Part shown: positions 46,690 to 58,520 of the stretch, one piece after another
Layout of the letters: the number at the start of each line of letters is the position of its first letter
Numbering within the stretch: position 1 is the first letter of the stretch
Assembly: GCA_007570785.1 (NCBI GenBank)
Contig: ML660201.1
Span: 41,120,863 to 41,184,862, forward strand
From: Antilocapra americana
Taxonomy: Eukaryota > Chordata > Mammalia > Artiodactyla > Antilocapridae
Direction: 5' to 3'
Length of the DNA: 64,000 bases
Notes under the pieces: generated by a model
What the model was told of the DNA's origin: nothing
Database searches by the model: none
The model's input: the letters and a program-made list of their open reading frames with translations, nothing else
Made by a program: the position numbers and the translations under genes

Positions 46690-47065
46690 TACTTTGTAGG
46701 GATTATTTTTAATTGATCTTTAAATTTATACACAGTAAATTTTACTCTTTGTGTCACAGATCTGTGGGTTTTGATGAAAGCATGAAGCTGTATTACTACC
46801 TTCACAGTCATGATACAGGTCACTTGCATTACCTCAAAACTTCCCTTGTGCTGCCTTCTCCAGTCAACCCTTCTCTTCTGCCCCCAGTCCCTGGCAACCA
46901 TTTGTTCCCCATGCTGATAGTTTTGCCTTTTCCAGAATGTCATAGATATGAAATTATACAGCAGATGGCTTTTTGCATCTGGCTTCTTTCACATGGCATA
47001 ACACATTTGAAATTCATCCATGCTATAAAGCCTTTATTGATTGTTCATTCTAAAGATAAAGCTTT
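46690..47065 (-). repeat. old L1 3' UTR, antisense
   Basis: CCCCCAGTCCCTGGCAACCA, TTGCCTTTTCCAGAATGTCA, GGCTTCTTTCACATGGCATA then ATTCATCCATGCTATAAAGC are the familiar complement of old mammalian L1 3' UTRs. The 125-codon open frame across it is fortuitous. Confidence 0.7.
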
Positions 47066-47394
47066 TAAAGATAATTCCTATTATTTATGAAATGTCTGTA
47101 TCATAACCACATGAGTTTTTTATCCCTGAGGTTGTCCTGAAGCCAGAGTTGTGACAGTATAGAATGTTAGCACAGAAGAAGGCTGAAGAAGCAGCCTGGT
47201 CTAATTCAGCATGCTGAGGAGATGAAGTTTCTGAGAGCCAGAAATCAAATGCATTATTGCAGGTGAGCTTAAGTCAGAGTTAAGACTAGAATTAAGAACC
47301 TCGATGTTAAATAGCAAAGTTACATTGTAGATCAGATAGAAGAAACAATTCTAGTGATGAACTAACTAGTGGAAAGTTCTCTGAAGGGCAGTGA

Positions 47395-47422
47395 AGTGTG
47401 TGTGTGGGTGTGTGTGTCTGAT
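47395..47422 (+). repeat. (GT)n microsatellite
   Basis: Interrupted GTGTGTGTGGGTGTGTGTG, about 27 bp. Confidence 0.8.
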
Positions 47423-47529
47423 GTGATGTATTGTGTTGTAATAATGACCTTAAATTATTTTTAGAAGGAAAATCAAGTTAGCAGTTTTTTTGTGTTTAGG
47501 TTGAGAATAAAGGACCTTCTATCATAATT

Positions 47530-47927
47530 AGTTTTTAAAATAAACTATAGTTGATGTACCATATTATATAGATTATAGGTACAGGATATAGTGATTCACA
47601 ATTTTTAAAGATGATACTCCATTTATAGTTATTATTTTAAAATGGCTATATTTCCTGTGTTGTGCAATATATCCTTTTAATTTATTTTATATATAATAGT
47701 TTGTAACTCTCAATCTTTTAATCCCTTCCCCCTCCTCTCCCCACTGGTAACCACTAGTTTGTTCTTGATATCCGTGAATCTGTTTATTTTTTGTTATATT
47801 CACTAGTTTGTTTTATTTTTTTAAATTCCACATATGTGATATCATACAGTGTTTCTCTTTCTCTGACTTGTTTCACTTAGCATCGTACCCTGCAAGTCCT
47901 TCCATGTTGTTGCAAATGGCAAGAAGT
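47530..47927 (-). repeat. L1 3' UTR/ORF2 end, antisense
   Basis: ACTATAGTTGATGTACCATA, TTTCCTGTGTTGTGCAATAT, CTCCCCACTGGTAACCACTA, CACATATGTGATATCATACA and TTAGCATCGTACCCTGCAAG are the complement of artiodactyl/old L1 3' sequence. Confidence 0.8.
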
Positions 47928-48049
47928 GAGTTTGTGTAATCTTCCTCAGTTTTCTCGCATTCATCCTAAGCACTAGTTTGGAGAATGTCCAGCAGGTATC
48001 ATAGTTGTTACTTTCACCCCTGAGGCATGTAATACAGATGATGGCAGGT

Positions 48050-48305
48050 TAGCAGACATTTGGTCTGTCCAAAATGTCCATTAGACATTTAATACATGCC
48101 AAGAGGTTCCTGATACGTGGTCTTGTCTAAAACCATTTGGCATGGATGAAATACACTTGTGGACATTTTGGGTAGGACCAGATTTCAAGGACCTTTTGGC
48201 ATGGACCAAATGTCTTTATGGATATTTGTGCTGGACCAAATATGACCTAATATCAAGGATGTTTTGGCATAGACCAAATGTCTTATGGATGTTTTAGACA
48301 GGATT
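48050..48305 (+). repeat. degenerate tandem repeat, about 60-68-bp unit
   Basis: Successive copies share TTTTGGCATGGACCAAATGTC-like cores: near 48053 (weak), 48132 (ACCATTTGGCATGGATGAAAT), 48191 (ACCTTTTGGCATGGACCAAA) and 48259 (ATGTTTTGGCATAGACCAAA). Steps are about 59 and 68 bp. The second half of each unit has GGACATTTTGGGTAGGACCA or its variant. Confidence 0.65.
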
Positions 48306-48350
48306 GACTTAGCACACACACACAAATGTGTCCTACACGTGTTGACTAAG

Positions 48351-48712
48351 TTTTTTTTTTTTTTTTTTAATTTCAATTGGAGGCTAATTGCTTTACACTC
48401 TTGTAGTGGTTTTTGCCATACATTGATATGAATCAGCCATGGGTATATGTGTCCCCCATCCTGAACCCCCCCTCCCGCCTTCCTCCCCATCCCATACCTC
48501 AGCGTTGTCCCAGTGCACCGGCTTTGAGTGCCCTGTTCCATGTATCAAGCTTGGACTGGTCATCTATTTCACACATGGTAATATACATGTTTCAATGCTA
48601 TTCTCTCAAATCATCCCACCCTTGCCTTCTCCCGCAGAGTCCAGAAGTCTGTTCTTTATATCTGTGTCTCTTTTGCTGTCTTGAATATAGGGTCATTGTT
48701 ACCATCTTTCTA
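48351..48712 (-). mobile_element. bovine-type L1 3' end, antisense
   Basis: Left T run of about 20 (poly(A) complement), TTTGCCATACATTGATATGA, CCACCCTTGCCTTCTCCCGC, ending CATTGTTACCATCTTTCTAA. Flanks GTTGACTAAG (48341-48350) and TTTGACTAGG (about 48716-48725) look like a diverged duplication. Confidence 0.9.
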
Positions 48713-48725
48713 AATTTTGACTAGG

Positions 48726-50615
48726 TCTGTTAGACATGCAAGTTTGATGTGGTGAGCACCAGATCACCACAGAAAGCTTACACCAGATCCTGAAGTGTAT
48801 AGAGCTGTATAGTTTGCTTTGAAGCCTAAATTAGAATGAGTCCTTTCATTGTATATCATTTATACTGTTTATCTTTTATTTCTAAAAGCATAGTACTGAT
48901 TTATTTAACAATAACTAGAAAAAAATTTTTAAAACTTTTTATAAAACCTAGTTCAATTTTTTAACAATAAGTGAATATTTTTATTTCTTAAAGACAGAGG
49001 TAAAATATAGTACTTATATGTTTTCTAGTTATGATTAAATAAATTAGTACTATGCCTTTAGAAATAAAATTCAGACTTACAGTTCATAACATAAAAATAC
49101 CTCTATAAATCACATTAAGCATTTATATGCTAATTTAAGTTGGTCACAGTAAAGCATGTTTATACTCATCTGCTTATCAGTTCACTTTCCTCTATCTTTT
49201 AATTTAAACCTTTTTTTGGGTATATTTATAGCAGTTGATTGAATGTCAAAGATACAGAACTTATGTATCCAAGGTGATTTACATATTAGCTCTGTTGATG
49301 ATAACTTTAAGTCTTTTGTAAACATGGCAATTGTCATAAGGAAATATATATGGTATTTGTCAAGTTCAAATCTGAAATCAAGTTTTTAAAGTTGTGTCTT
49401 TAGTTTAGACTCTATGTCTCTAGTTTGGTGTTTCATTTTCGTTTACTGTTCAAACATTTGTTGTACATTTCTATGTGGTTTATATATTTTTTAACATCAG
49501 TGCCACTGAGATTCACTTAGAATTTCAAGCTAAGTGTTTTCTTCTTTTTTTTTTCTTTGAATAATCTGTCCTTTAAAGTCCCTTCCCTCCTATTGTGGAG
49601 TCTCTACCATCAAGGATATGAAAATTTGCAGAGACTGTGCTAAGTGTTACAGTAGTTGACAAACGAGTTTGGTTAGGTAAGTCTCCCAATTGGAGTGTCA
49701 GCACAGATTAGGCTGGACCATGGAGAGAAGGAAAAAGAAGAAAATAATGTCCAAAATGCTTACAATGAAATGAGCTGTGACAGAGAAAGGGCCTGAGGCA
49801 CCATCCCTGTGTTGAATTGAAGGAAAATCAAGAATATCAATTTTAGCTATTGAAATTGCCTTACAGTACTTGGGAGGTGCTAATTTGCTTAGACATCTTT
49901 TGGCAACCTTGCATGTAGAATCTGCTTAGTCCTGTTGTTATTTATGTGCAATAATGCCTGCAGCCAGAGAGCTATCTTTCTGGACTGCCCTTTTTCTAAC
50001 TGAGAATAAAGGCTTGAAGAATATGGGAGATGTCAGTAGCAACAAGCAACTTGAATTCCTCAAGATAAAGACCATGGCTGGGAAGAATTGAGCAGGCAAG
50101 AGAAGGTTACTGACTCCACATTAATAATAAATTTACGAGAGTACAGAACAAATCATGCCAGGCCATCTTTATCGTTTTCTAGGTGGACGTGCAAGATTAA
50201 AGAAAGGAATTCAATAGCTGTAATATCTGGAATTGAGTAAATCATCTAATTCAGTGTCTCCACAAATCTTTGGGGGCTGTGGGGGCAGGGGCAGGGGATG
50301 GGGAGAACCTCAATGAGAATTGGCTCAGAGCACTGTCATGTGGATTCAATTTGGCTGTTGTAATAAATTACAATGGAACAAGGTCCATAGGGACGATGTT
50401 GGGATCAATAGAAGGTCAGGCTGTAACATCTCCAGCAGTGGTCTGGAAGAATGGATAATACACTTTATTAAGCTTGGCAGGCCAGGAGGTTTTGGTACTG
50501 TTGTGGTCCACTTCTGTCATTTGCCTTTATGAAGCACCTGTCGGGTATGGGGCATTCTGGGGACTGCTAGAATGTATACAGTTGTCCAAATGGTCAACCT
50601 GTTTTAAAATGATGA
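48726..50615. other. intronic sequence without recognised genes
   Basis: A/T-rich and apparently unique. No exon. T runs near 49542-49555. Confidence 0.5.
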
Positions 50616-50617
50616 TA

Positions 50618-50712
50618 ATAGGTACAATTTATTGAATACTTACAAGGCTGCCATGCATAGTGTTAAGCCTTTTTCATGGGTTATTCCTTCTAATCCTATT
50701 GGTAATACCTGA
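50618..50712 (-). repeat. MIR SINE fragment, antisense
   Basis: ACAATTTATTGAATACTTAC, GCATAGTGTTAAGCC and GGGTTATTCCTTCTAATCC match the minus strand of MIR. Confidence 0.65.
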
Positions 50713-51746
50713 GGGTTTTGTTTTTTTTCCCTCTCTTTCTCCATTTTGTAACACGAGATATAGAAAATTACTGTAGGTAATGCAGATGGTATGTGGTAGC
50801 TATAGGTTATGAAATGAGTTAGTCTGATTTTTACTCTTAACCACTATCTTTACATACAGTATCCCTATGTGCTCATAGGGGAACAGTATGTTCATTTGTT
50901 AATTCACTCATTCTTCTGTTCATTCATTTAGCAAACATCCTAAATATACTTAAGGTTTTCATTTTAGTAGAGGAGACAGGGCCTATTCTGAGTTAATTTT
51001 CATTAATTGGTGATGCCATGACTCTGATATAGATATAAAGTCTATGTAGTTAAGGATATATAGTTATTTAACTGTTTAATCAATGAAGGGACAAGGCAGG
51101 TATTAGAACTGGATAGAAAATCTCGAGGTGAGAAATACTTATAGATCAGAAATACTAAAATGAATATGCAAATAGAGGCAAAACTTGTTTTTTACCCCCA
51201 ATGGAGAGAGAAGTCAATATAACCTCTAGTGGACAGTTTGAAATTTGTCTGATTATAAACAAAAATCATTTTCTTTGCTATGAGTTATCTGCAGTTTGCA
51301 AAGTTGCAAAATAACTCGAAGACAGTGAAAGACTAGAAATCAGATAACCTAAATGAATATGATGTAAACAATATATATATATTTTTAATTGAAGCATTGT
51401 TTTTATCTAGAAAACTAAAGTGAGAGAATTGTGATGCAGGGTAGTAGGGTATGAGTTGGGATAAAAGACTTAAATATAGAGAATAAATCCAGCTCTGTTT
51501 TTTGGAGAGGACTTTTGAGCTAATATAGGAGTTAAAATGAGAATCTCTAAGCCAGAAGACATCTCGTTTTTTCAGATGGGGGCTCTGAGGCCTAGAGAGC
51601 TAAAGGAAATTGTCCAAGTCACTTACCTCTTTGACCCAAGAAGTTTTGTAACTTTCTGCCTTTCCATGATCCCTTTACTGGCCTTTGGCCAGAAGAGAGT
51701 AGAAAGGCCCAAGACCTAAGTGTCTGTTGTTGTAAAGACAAAGTGT
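50713..51746. other. intronic sequence without recognised genes
   Basis: Possible old L2 trace near 50890-50990 (TTCATTCATTTAGCAAACAT). A possible MIR relic near 51560-51630 (GATGGGGGCTCTGAGGCC). A (TA)n of about 12 bp near 51370. Confidence 0.45.
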
Positions 51747-52126
51747 ATTACTTAGGATTCTCCAGAGAAAGAGATCCAGTTTAATGAGTAAAAACATCTA
51801 TCTATCTATACGTATATACACATATATACACATACATGCATACACACACATGTATAGAGAGAGAGAGAGGGAGAAAGAGATTTATTTTAAGGAGTTACCT
51901 CATGTGGTTGTGGAGGCTTATGAGTCCTAAATCTGGTGAAGGTGGCAGGAGGAGGTGGCAGACTAGAGACTCAGAGTAAGTCGTTGTCTGAGTTCAAGGC
52001 AGTATCCTATTGAATAGAAGAATTGATTTTGAAGATGGAGTTTGAAGGCAGTCTGCTGGAGATTTTGCTTTTGCTTGGGGGAGATCAGTCATTTGTTTAG
52101 TTCAGGCCTTTAGTTGATTGAATGAG
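51747..52126. repeat. ancient mammal-wide repeat, left part (interrupted by L1)
   Basis: GTATTACTTAGGATTCTCCA, GAGAAAGAGATCC, then a microsatellite block (51797-51885), TTTATTTTAAGGAGTTACC, TGTGGTTGTGGAGGCTTATG, and GAAGGCAGTCTGCTGGAG. I recognise an old widespread repeat but cannot name it. Its right part resumes after the L1 at 54425. Confidence 0.6.
51797..51885 (+). repeat. compound microsatellite (CTAT/CATA/GA)
   Basis: ATCTATCTATCTATACG, then TATACACATATATACACATA and CATACACACACATG, then AGAGAGAGAGAGGGAGAAAG. Confidence 0.85.
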
Positions 52127-54424
52127 GGCCAATGCACTTTATTTATTTATTTAAATTTTCTTTACTTTATTGTGTTGCTTTTGCCATACATTGACATGAA
52201 TCTGCCATGGGTTTACGTATGCTTCCCCTCCAGAACCCCCCTCCTTCCTCCCTCCCGATTCCCTCCCCCTGGGTCATCCCGGTGCACCAGCCCCAAGCAT
52301 CAAACCTGGGCTGGCGATTGATTTCACATATGATAATTAACATGTTTCAATGCCCTTCTCCCATATCATCCCACCCTTGCCCTCATCCACAGAGTCCACG
52401 AGACTGTTCTATACATCTGCATTTCTTTTGCTGTCTCGCATGCAGGGTTCTTGTTACCATCTTTCTAAATTCCATATGTATGCATTAATATACTGTATTT
52501 TTGTTTTTGCTTCTGGCTTACTTCACTCTGGATAATAGGCTCCAGTTCCGTCCACCTGAGTAGAACTGATTCAAATGAATTTTTTTTAATGCTGAGTAAT
52601 ATTCCATTGTGTATATGTACCACAGCTTTCTTATTCACTCGTCAGTTGATGGGCATCTAGGTTGCTTCCATGTCCTGGCTATTGTAAATAATGCGGCGAT
52701 GAACATTGGGGTACACATGTCTCTTTCAATTCTGGTTTCCTCGGTGTGTATGCCCAGCAGTGGGATTGCTGGGTCATATGGCAGTTCTATTTTCAGTTTT
52801 GTAAGGAATCTCTACACTGTTCTCCATAGTGGCTGTACTACTTTGCATTCCCACCAATAGTGTAAGAGGGTTCCCTTTTCTCCACATCCTCTCCAGCATT
52901 TATTGCTTGTAGATTTTTGGATGGCAGCCATTCTTAACTGGTGTAAAGTGGTACCTCATTGTGGTTTTGATTTGCATTTCTCTGATAATGAGTTGATGTT
53001 GAGCATCTTTTCATGTGTTTGTTAGCCATTTTTATGTCTTCTTTGGAGAAATGTCTGTTGAGTTCTTTGGCCCACTTTTTGATTGGGTCGTTTATTTTTC
53101 TAGAATGGAACTGCAGGAGTTGTTTGTATATTTTTGAGATTAATTGTTTGTCCGTTGCTTCATTGGCTATTATTTTCTCCCATTCTGAAGGCTATCTTTT
53201 CACCTTGCTTATAGTTTCCTTTGTTGTACAGAAGCTTTTAATTTTAATTAGGTCCCATTTGTTTATTCGTGCTTTTATTTCCAATATTCTGGGAGGTGGG
53301 TCATAGAGGATCCCGCTTTGGTTTGTGTCGGAGAGTGTTTTGCCTATGTTATCCTCTAGGGGTTTTATAGTTTCTGGTCTTATGATTAGATCTTTGATCC
53401 ATTTTGAGTTTATCTTTGTGTATGGTGTTAGAAAGTGTTCTAGGTTCATTCTTTTTCAAGTGGTTGTCCAGTTTTCCCAGCACCACTTGTTAAAGAGATT
53501 GTCTTTTCTCCATTGTATATTCTTGCCTCCTTTGTCAAAGATAAGGTGCCCATAGATGTGTGGATTTATCTCTGGGCTTTCTATTTTGTTCCATTGATCT
53601 ATATTTCTGCCTTTGTGCCAGTACCATGCTGTCTTGATGACTGTGGCTTTGTAGTATAGCCTAAAGTCAGGTAGGTTGATTCCTCCAGTTCCATTCTTCT
53701 TTCTCAAGATTGCTTTGGCTATATGAGGTTTTTTGTATTTCCATACAAATTATGAAATTATTTGTTCTAATTCTCTGAAAAAGACGTCTGGTAGCTTTTA
53801 GGAATTGCATTGAATCTATAGATTGCTTTGGGTAGTATACTCATTTTCACTATATTGATTCTTGCAATTCATGAACACGGTATATTTCTCCATCTATTTG
53901 TGTCCTCTTTGATTTCTTTCATCAGTGTTTTATAGTTCTCTATATATATATGTCTTTTGTTTCTTTAGGTAGAAATACTCCTAAATATTTTATTCTTTCT
54001 GTTTCGATGGTGAATGGAATTGTTTCCTTAATTTCTCTTTCTGTTTTCTCATTGTTAGTGTATAGGAATGCCAGGGATTTCTGTGTGTTGATTTTGTATC
54101 CTGAAACTTTACTATATACACTGATTAGCTCTAGTAATTTTCTGGTAGAGTCTTTCTATGTAGAGGATCATGTCATCTGCAAACAGTGAGAGTTTTACTT
54201 CTTCTTTTCCAATCTGGATCCCTTTTATTTCTTTATCTGCTCTGATTGCTGTGGCCAAGACTTCCAAAACTATGTTGAATAGTCTTGGGCACCCTGGTCT
54301 TATTCCTGACTTCACCATTGAGCATAATGTTTGCTGTGGGTTTGTCATATATAGCTTTTATTATGTTGAGATATGTTCCTTCTATTCCTGCTTTTTGGAG
54401 AGTTTTTATCATACATGGATGTTG
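52127..54424 (-). mobile_element. bovine-type L1, 2.3 kb, antisense, 5'-truncated
   Basis: Left end is the tail complement (CTTTATTTATTTATTTAAAT), then the 3' UTR (TGACATGAATCTGCCATGGG). Next comes the ORF2 C-terminus read on the minus strand (53192-53449 with SKWIKDLIIRPETIKPLEDN; 53456-53707 with [20 protein letters not shown]). The RT domain follows, with the catalytic [10 protein letters not shown] at about 54140-54190. Truncated within the RT domain at the right. Frameshifts separate the ORF pieces, so no full ORF2 remains. Confidence 0.95.
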
Positions 54425-54572
54425 AGAGATCTACTTCAGCCAAAGACCACTGATTTAAATATAAATCTCATCCAAAAACACCCTTATAGCAACATTCAGA
54501 ATCTTGTTTGAGCAAATATCTGGGCATTGTGGCCCAGCCAAATTGACATGTAAAATTTACCATCACACTAGG
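54425..54572. repeat. ancient mammal-wide repeat, right part
   Basis: ACTGATTTAAATATAAATCTC, GAGCAAATATCTGGGCATTG, TGGCCCAGCCAAATTGACAT and TTTACCATCACA continue the repeat begun at 51747. Some central sequence seems missing. Confidence 0.6.
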
Positions 54573-55365
54573 TCAAAGGGCTGAGGGTCTTTGCCTGTCC
54601 ATAGAGGTAATTAGTGGTGATGGCCAAGTAGGTGGGGCAGATACTAGATACCAGCTACTTGAAAGGTGGTTGAGTCAGCATTAGCAAGGTCATGACTCTA
54701 AAGCAAAATGTTTTCAGCTTCACAACTTTCCCAAGAGACAGTCCTTGAAATAAGCCCATGGGTCACAACTATTATGGACACTAGTCACAGGTCTGTTCAC
54801 CTGCCTTGTCAGGGTATATGTCTAAATGTGAAGGTGAGGTGTGGGTTCAGGATTGGTTTCCTGATAGCCCCTACTTTAGCCTATGTTTGGGTATTGGAAA
54901 TAATAACTAAAGGATTATAAAGTCCGGGGTAAGAAATTTGTCATCTGAGTTGATGATATTTTTTTATAAGAGTTTGTCTGAAAATCATATTGATTATATC
55001 ACTATGAGTACCCATGATAACCAGAAATAAATTATTTAGAGAGCAATTTATTGTGAACATAATGCAAAGAAAACAATAAATTGTCATTTTATTTTTCATT
55101 TCTGTGGCTTTATGAGATACCCTAGGAGCAAGATCAAGAAGATATTGTTATCATCATTGTAATTATTATTTTATTTCATAATAGCAACAAATACTTACTG
55201 AGCAGTTCCTCTGTGTCACGTGTTAGGTCCTTTACACATTAAAAGGGTAACTTCCTTACCACCTCCAAGTCTTTGCTCTAATGTCACTTTCTCAATGAAA
55301 CCACCTTATGCAAATAATGCATCCTGCTTGCCCCCACCCAGCAGTCTTTATCCTTCTTGTGGTTT
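54573..55365. other. intronic sequence without recognised genes
   Basis: A MIR-like trace at about 55180-55245 (AATACTTACTGAGCAGTTCC, GTGTTAGGTCCTTTACACAT). Otherwise unique. Confidence 0.5.
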
Positions 55366-55502
55366 AGACACCCAACTGTGTCCGACTCTCTGCAACCCCA
55401 TGGACTGCAGCACACAAGGCCTCCGTGTCCCTCACCATCTCCCAAAGTTTGCTCTCGTTTATGTCCATTGCATCAGTGATTGCCATCCAGCCATCTCGCC
55501 CT
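55366..55502 (-). mobile_element. BovB 3'-end fragment, antisense
   Basis: CCCAACTGTGTCCGACTCTC, CAACCCCATGGACTGCAGCA, ATGTCCATTGCATCAGTGAT. About 137 bp of the BovB/Bov-A shared 3' end. Confidence 0.85.
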
Positions 55503-56035
55503 TCTTACCTTACTCTATTTGTTCTTTTTTTCCCAGAATCCTTCACTTTTCAGTGCACTCTGTCATTACTTACTAATTATGTTTATTTTTATCTTTTTAC
55601 CTCCCTTTCTTTGCTGAATCTAAGCTCCACAGTAGCAGGGATTGCTGTGTTTTGTTTACTGATGTAGCCCAAGTGCAGAGATCAACCTTTGCCAGGTAAT
55701 AAGTATTTATAAGCTGAAAAAGTGTTTGTGGGTTATATTGATGAGTGTGTCATTTAGTCCTGATGGCACCCTCATGACAGATATGTACTGAGCTTATTCC
55801 AATTTAACAGAGAAAGATGGTGTTCTGGGAAGTTACTTCAGTGTTGTATTTTAGGCACATCTTAGAGAGACTGAAGAATCAGCCAGCTAAGTCAGAAGCC
55901 AACAGGCAGCAGAAGTCTTTGCAGTTGAGAAGTTCTGAAGCAAGGCCAAGAAGTGCTTAGGCACTGTGAGGTGTGATGCTGAAAAATTAAAAGAAAAACA
56001 AAGTCAAAAAGTGTTAAGATGAGAGTTATTTAATA
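55503..56035. other. intronic sequence without recognised genes
   Basis: A weak MIR/L2-like piece lies near 55752-55815. No exon. Confidence 0.45.
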
Positions 56036-56148
56036 GGTACAGAGTTTTAGTTTTGCAAGATGAAAAGAGTTCTGTGGATGGATAGTGGTGATGATCACAC
56101 AGCAAAGCAAATATACTTAATGCTATTGGAATGTATACTTAACAATGG
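56036..56148 (+). repeat. old L1 3' end, left part (interrupted by BovB)
   Basis: GGTACAGAGTTTTAGTTTTGC, AAGATGAAAAGAGTTCTG, GATAGTGGTGATGATCACAC, then TATACTTAACAATGG. The text continues after the BovB as TTAAGATGGTAAATTTTATG, the standard old-L1 terminus. Confidence 0.75.
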
Positions 56149-57413
56149 TTTGTTGTTGTTCAGTATTTCAATCATGACCTACTCTTTGTGACTCCATGTA
56201 CTATAGCACGCCAGACTTCCCTGTCCTTTACCATCTCCTGGAGTTTGCTCAAACTCTTGTCCTTTGAGTCCGTGATGCCATAACCATCTTGTCCTCTGTC
56301 ATCCCCTTCCTCTCCTGCCTTCAGTCTTTCCCAGCATCAGGTTTTTTTCTAATGAGTTGGCTCTTCGCATCAGGTGGCCAAAGTATTTGGAGCTTCAGCT
56401 TCAGCATCAGTCCTTTCAATGAATATTCAGGACTGATTTCTTTTAGGATTGACTGATTTGATCTCTTTGCAGTCCAGGGGACTCTCAAGAGTCTTCTCCA
56501 GCAACACAGCTCAAAAGATCACTTCCTTGGTGTTCAACCTTCTTTATAGTCCAACTCTTACATCCATACACAACTACTGGAAAAACCATAGCTTTAACTA
56601 GATGGACCTTTGTTGGCAAAGTAATATCTCAGCTTTTTAATATGCTATCTAGGTTGGTCATAGCTTTTCTTCCAAGGAGCAGGTGTCTTTTAATTTCATG
56701 GCTGCAGTCACCATCTGCAGTGATTTTGGAGCCCAAGAAGATAGTCTGTTACTGTTTCCATTGTTTTGCCATGAAGTGATGGGACCAGATACCATGATCT
56801 TAGTTTTTTGAATGTTGAGTTTTAAGCCAGCTTTTTCACTCTTCTCTTTCATCTTCATCAAGAGACTCCTTAGTTCCTCTTCACTTTCTGCCATAAAGGT
56901 GATGTTATCTGCATATCTGAAGTTAATGATATTTCTCTTGGCAATCTGAATTCCATCTTGTACTTCATCCAGCCTGGCATTTCACATGGTATACTCTGTA
57001 TTTAAGTTAAATAAGCAGGGTGACCATATACAGCCTTGACGTACTCCTTTCGCAATTTGGAGCCAGTTCCTTGTTTCATGTCCAGTTCTAACTGTTGCTT
57101 CTTGACCTGCATACAGGTTTTGCAGGAGGCGAGTAAGGTGGTCTGGTATTCCCATGTCTTTAAGAATTTTCCCCTTTGTTATGATCTACACAGTCAAAGG
57201 CTTTAGCTTATTCAGTGAAGCAGAAGTAGATTATTTTTCTGGAATTCTCTTTCTATTTTGGTTATCCAACGGATGTTAGAAATTTGATCTCTGGTTCCTC
57301 TACCTTTTCTAAGTCGAGCTTGAACATCTGGGAGTTCTTGCTTCATGTACTGTTGAAGTCTAGCTTGGAGAATTTTGAGCATTATTTTGCTAGCAGGTGA
57401 GATGAGTGCAGTG
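56149..57413 (-). mobile_element. BovB LINE, 1.26 kb, antisense, nested in old L1
   Basis: BovB 3' end at left (TTGTTGTTGTTCAGTATTTC), 5' truncation at right in the RT region (TTTGCTAGCAGGTGAGATGA). A minus-strand coding remnant near 56760-56894 reads KSEKAGLKLNIQKTKIM. Frames are broken. Confidence 0.93.
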
Positions 57414-57472
57414 GTTAAGATGGTAAATTTTATGTTGTGTATGTTTCACCACAATTAAAATTAAAATATAAA
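57414..57472 (+). repeat. old L1 3' end, right part
   Basis: TTAAGATGGTAAATTTTATG, TTGTGTATGTTTCACCACAA, then A-rich. It rejoins 56148 when the BovB is removed. Confidence 0.75.
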
Positions 57473-57596
57473 CATTTGAACAGTTTCAAATTGTAAGATT
57501 TAATAGCCATTGTTTATGATATGTGTTTGTGCTGGAGGAAGGAGGAACAGGTGAGAAAAAGATTTCTTTGGGAAAAAAGGGAAGCAAAAAACACCT

Positions 57597-57800
57597 GGGA
57601 TTAAATTTTGACTTCTGCTGTTTTGACTCTGTTGCTTACACTAGTTCTTTAGCTGCACTCAACCTCAGTTTCCCTAATCTTTGTGATAAACATGATTGTA
57701 GTACCCACTTCATAGAGAAGTTGTAAGGATTCAAGAGAGATTGAGTGAAAAGTGTTCAGCAGAGTGCCTGGCTCCTAATGAATCCTTATTTAATGAATGT
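57597..57800 (+). repeat. MIR SINE, sense
   Basis: CAACCTCAGTTTCCCTAATC, GTACCCACTTCATAGAGAAG, TTGTAAGGATTCAAGAGAGA, GAGTGCCTGGCTCCTAATGA. A good match to the 3' two-thirds of MIR. Confidence 0.85.
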
Positions 57801-58520
57801 TTCCAATCAAACTATTAGGATAGATACCTTTATTCTTGCCTAACTCTTTACTGATTAATTCTGAGGTTGTGAATGCAGGACTGAGAGCTCCATGGGACCA
57901 GCACCAGAGAGTATTTTTTACGTGGTCCTTTCTGTTTTTCACTTATATGATATTAAATGATGATCAGTTTTACAACAATGATAACTCACTTTTTTTTTTG
58001 TTTTGTTTTTGTTTTTTGATTACTCAACTCTTGAAGGTTGATTCCCTTTTGTGAGTTTCTTCTGTGTCTCAACAATGCCAGGAGACCTGGTCAGTGTTGT
58101 TCGTTTGTATTTTTCTCTTATATCTGAGGCAGTTGACAATGGATCCACTGAGTTGCAACTCTTCCTTTCTTATTTGGTGCCATTGAAAAATAGGTTTTTC
58201 AAGAGAAATACAGAATATTTTAGCAAACATGCCAAAATCCTTATGACTCCAAGAAAGCTATACAGTGCCAGAGATGTTTCATGTCTTCCTTCTCTCCGCT
58301 TGTGGAAACCAGCATAAACTATCTCTTAGGAATGGAACAGGCAAACATTGTGTCCTCTACGGAGCTCTTAGCGCCTCCAAAGTGTTTGTCACCAGGTGAA
58401 GGAATGATTATCATATGACAAGTAGTAAGATATTGTCTCGCAAGGCAGGATGACCTGAGGGTTCTCTGGACATTGATCAATAAGAATTAGTTGTTACTTA
58501 ACAGAGATGAACTTGCGTGC
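57801..58520. other. intronic sequence without recognised genes
   Basis: Holds a T-rich (TTTTG)n stretch at about 57989-58018. No exon. Confidence 0.5.

Noticed and set aside
46713..47090. 125-codon open frame on the plus strand
   Set aside because: It lies over an antisense old L1 3' UTR.
48050..48305. CRISPR-like array from the repeated TTTTGGCAT...ACCAAATG core
   Set aside because: The units are diverged, unequal in spacing and in a vertebrate intron; there are no constant direct repeats with unique spacers.
53192..54348. Minus-strand frames with a FADD motif as a functional reverse transcriptase
   Set aside because: They are pieces of an antisense, 5'-truncated L1 ORF2 separated by frame breaks; no full-length ORF exists.
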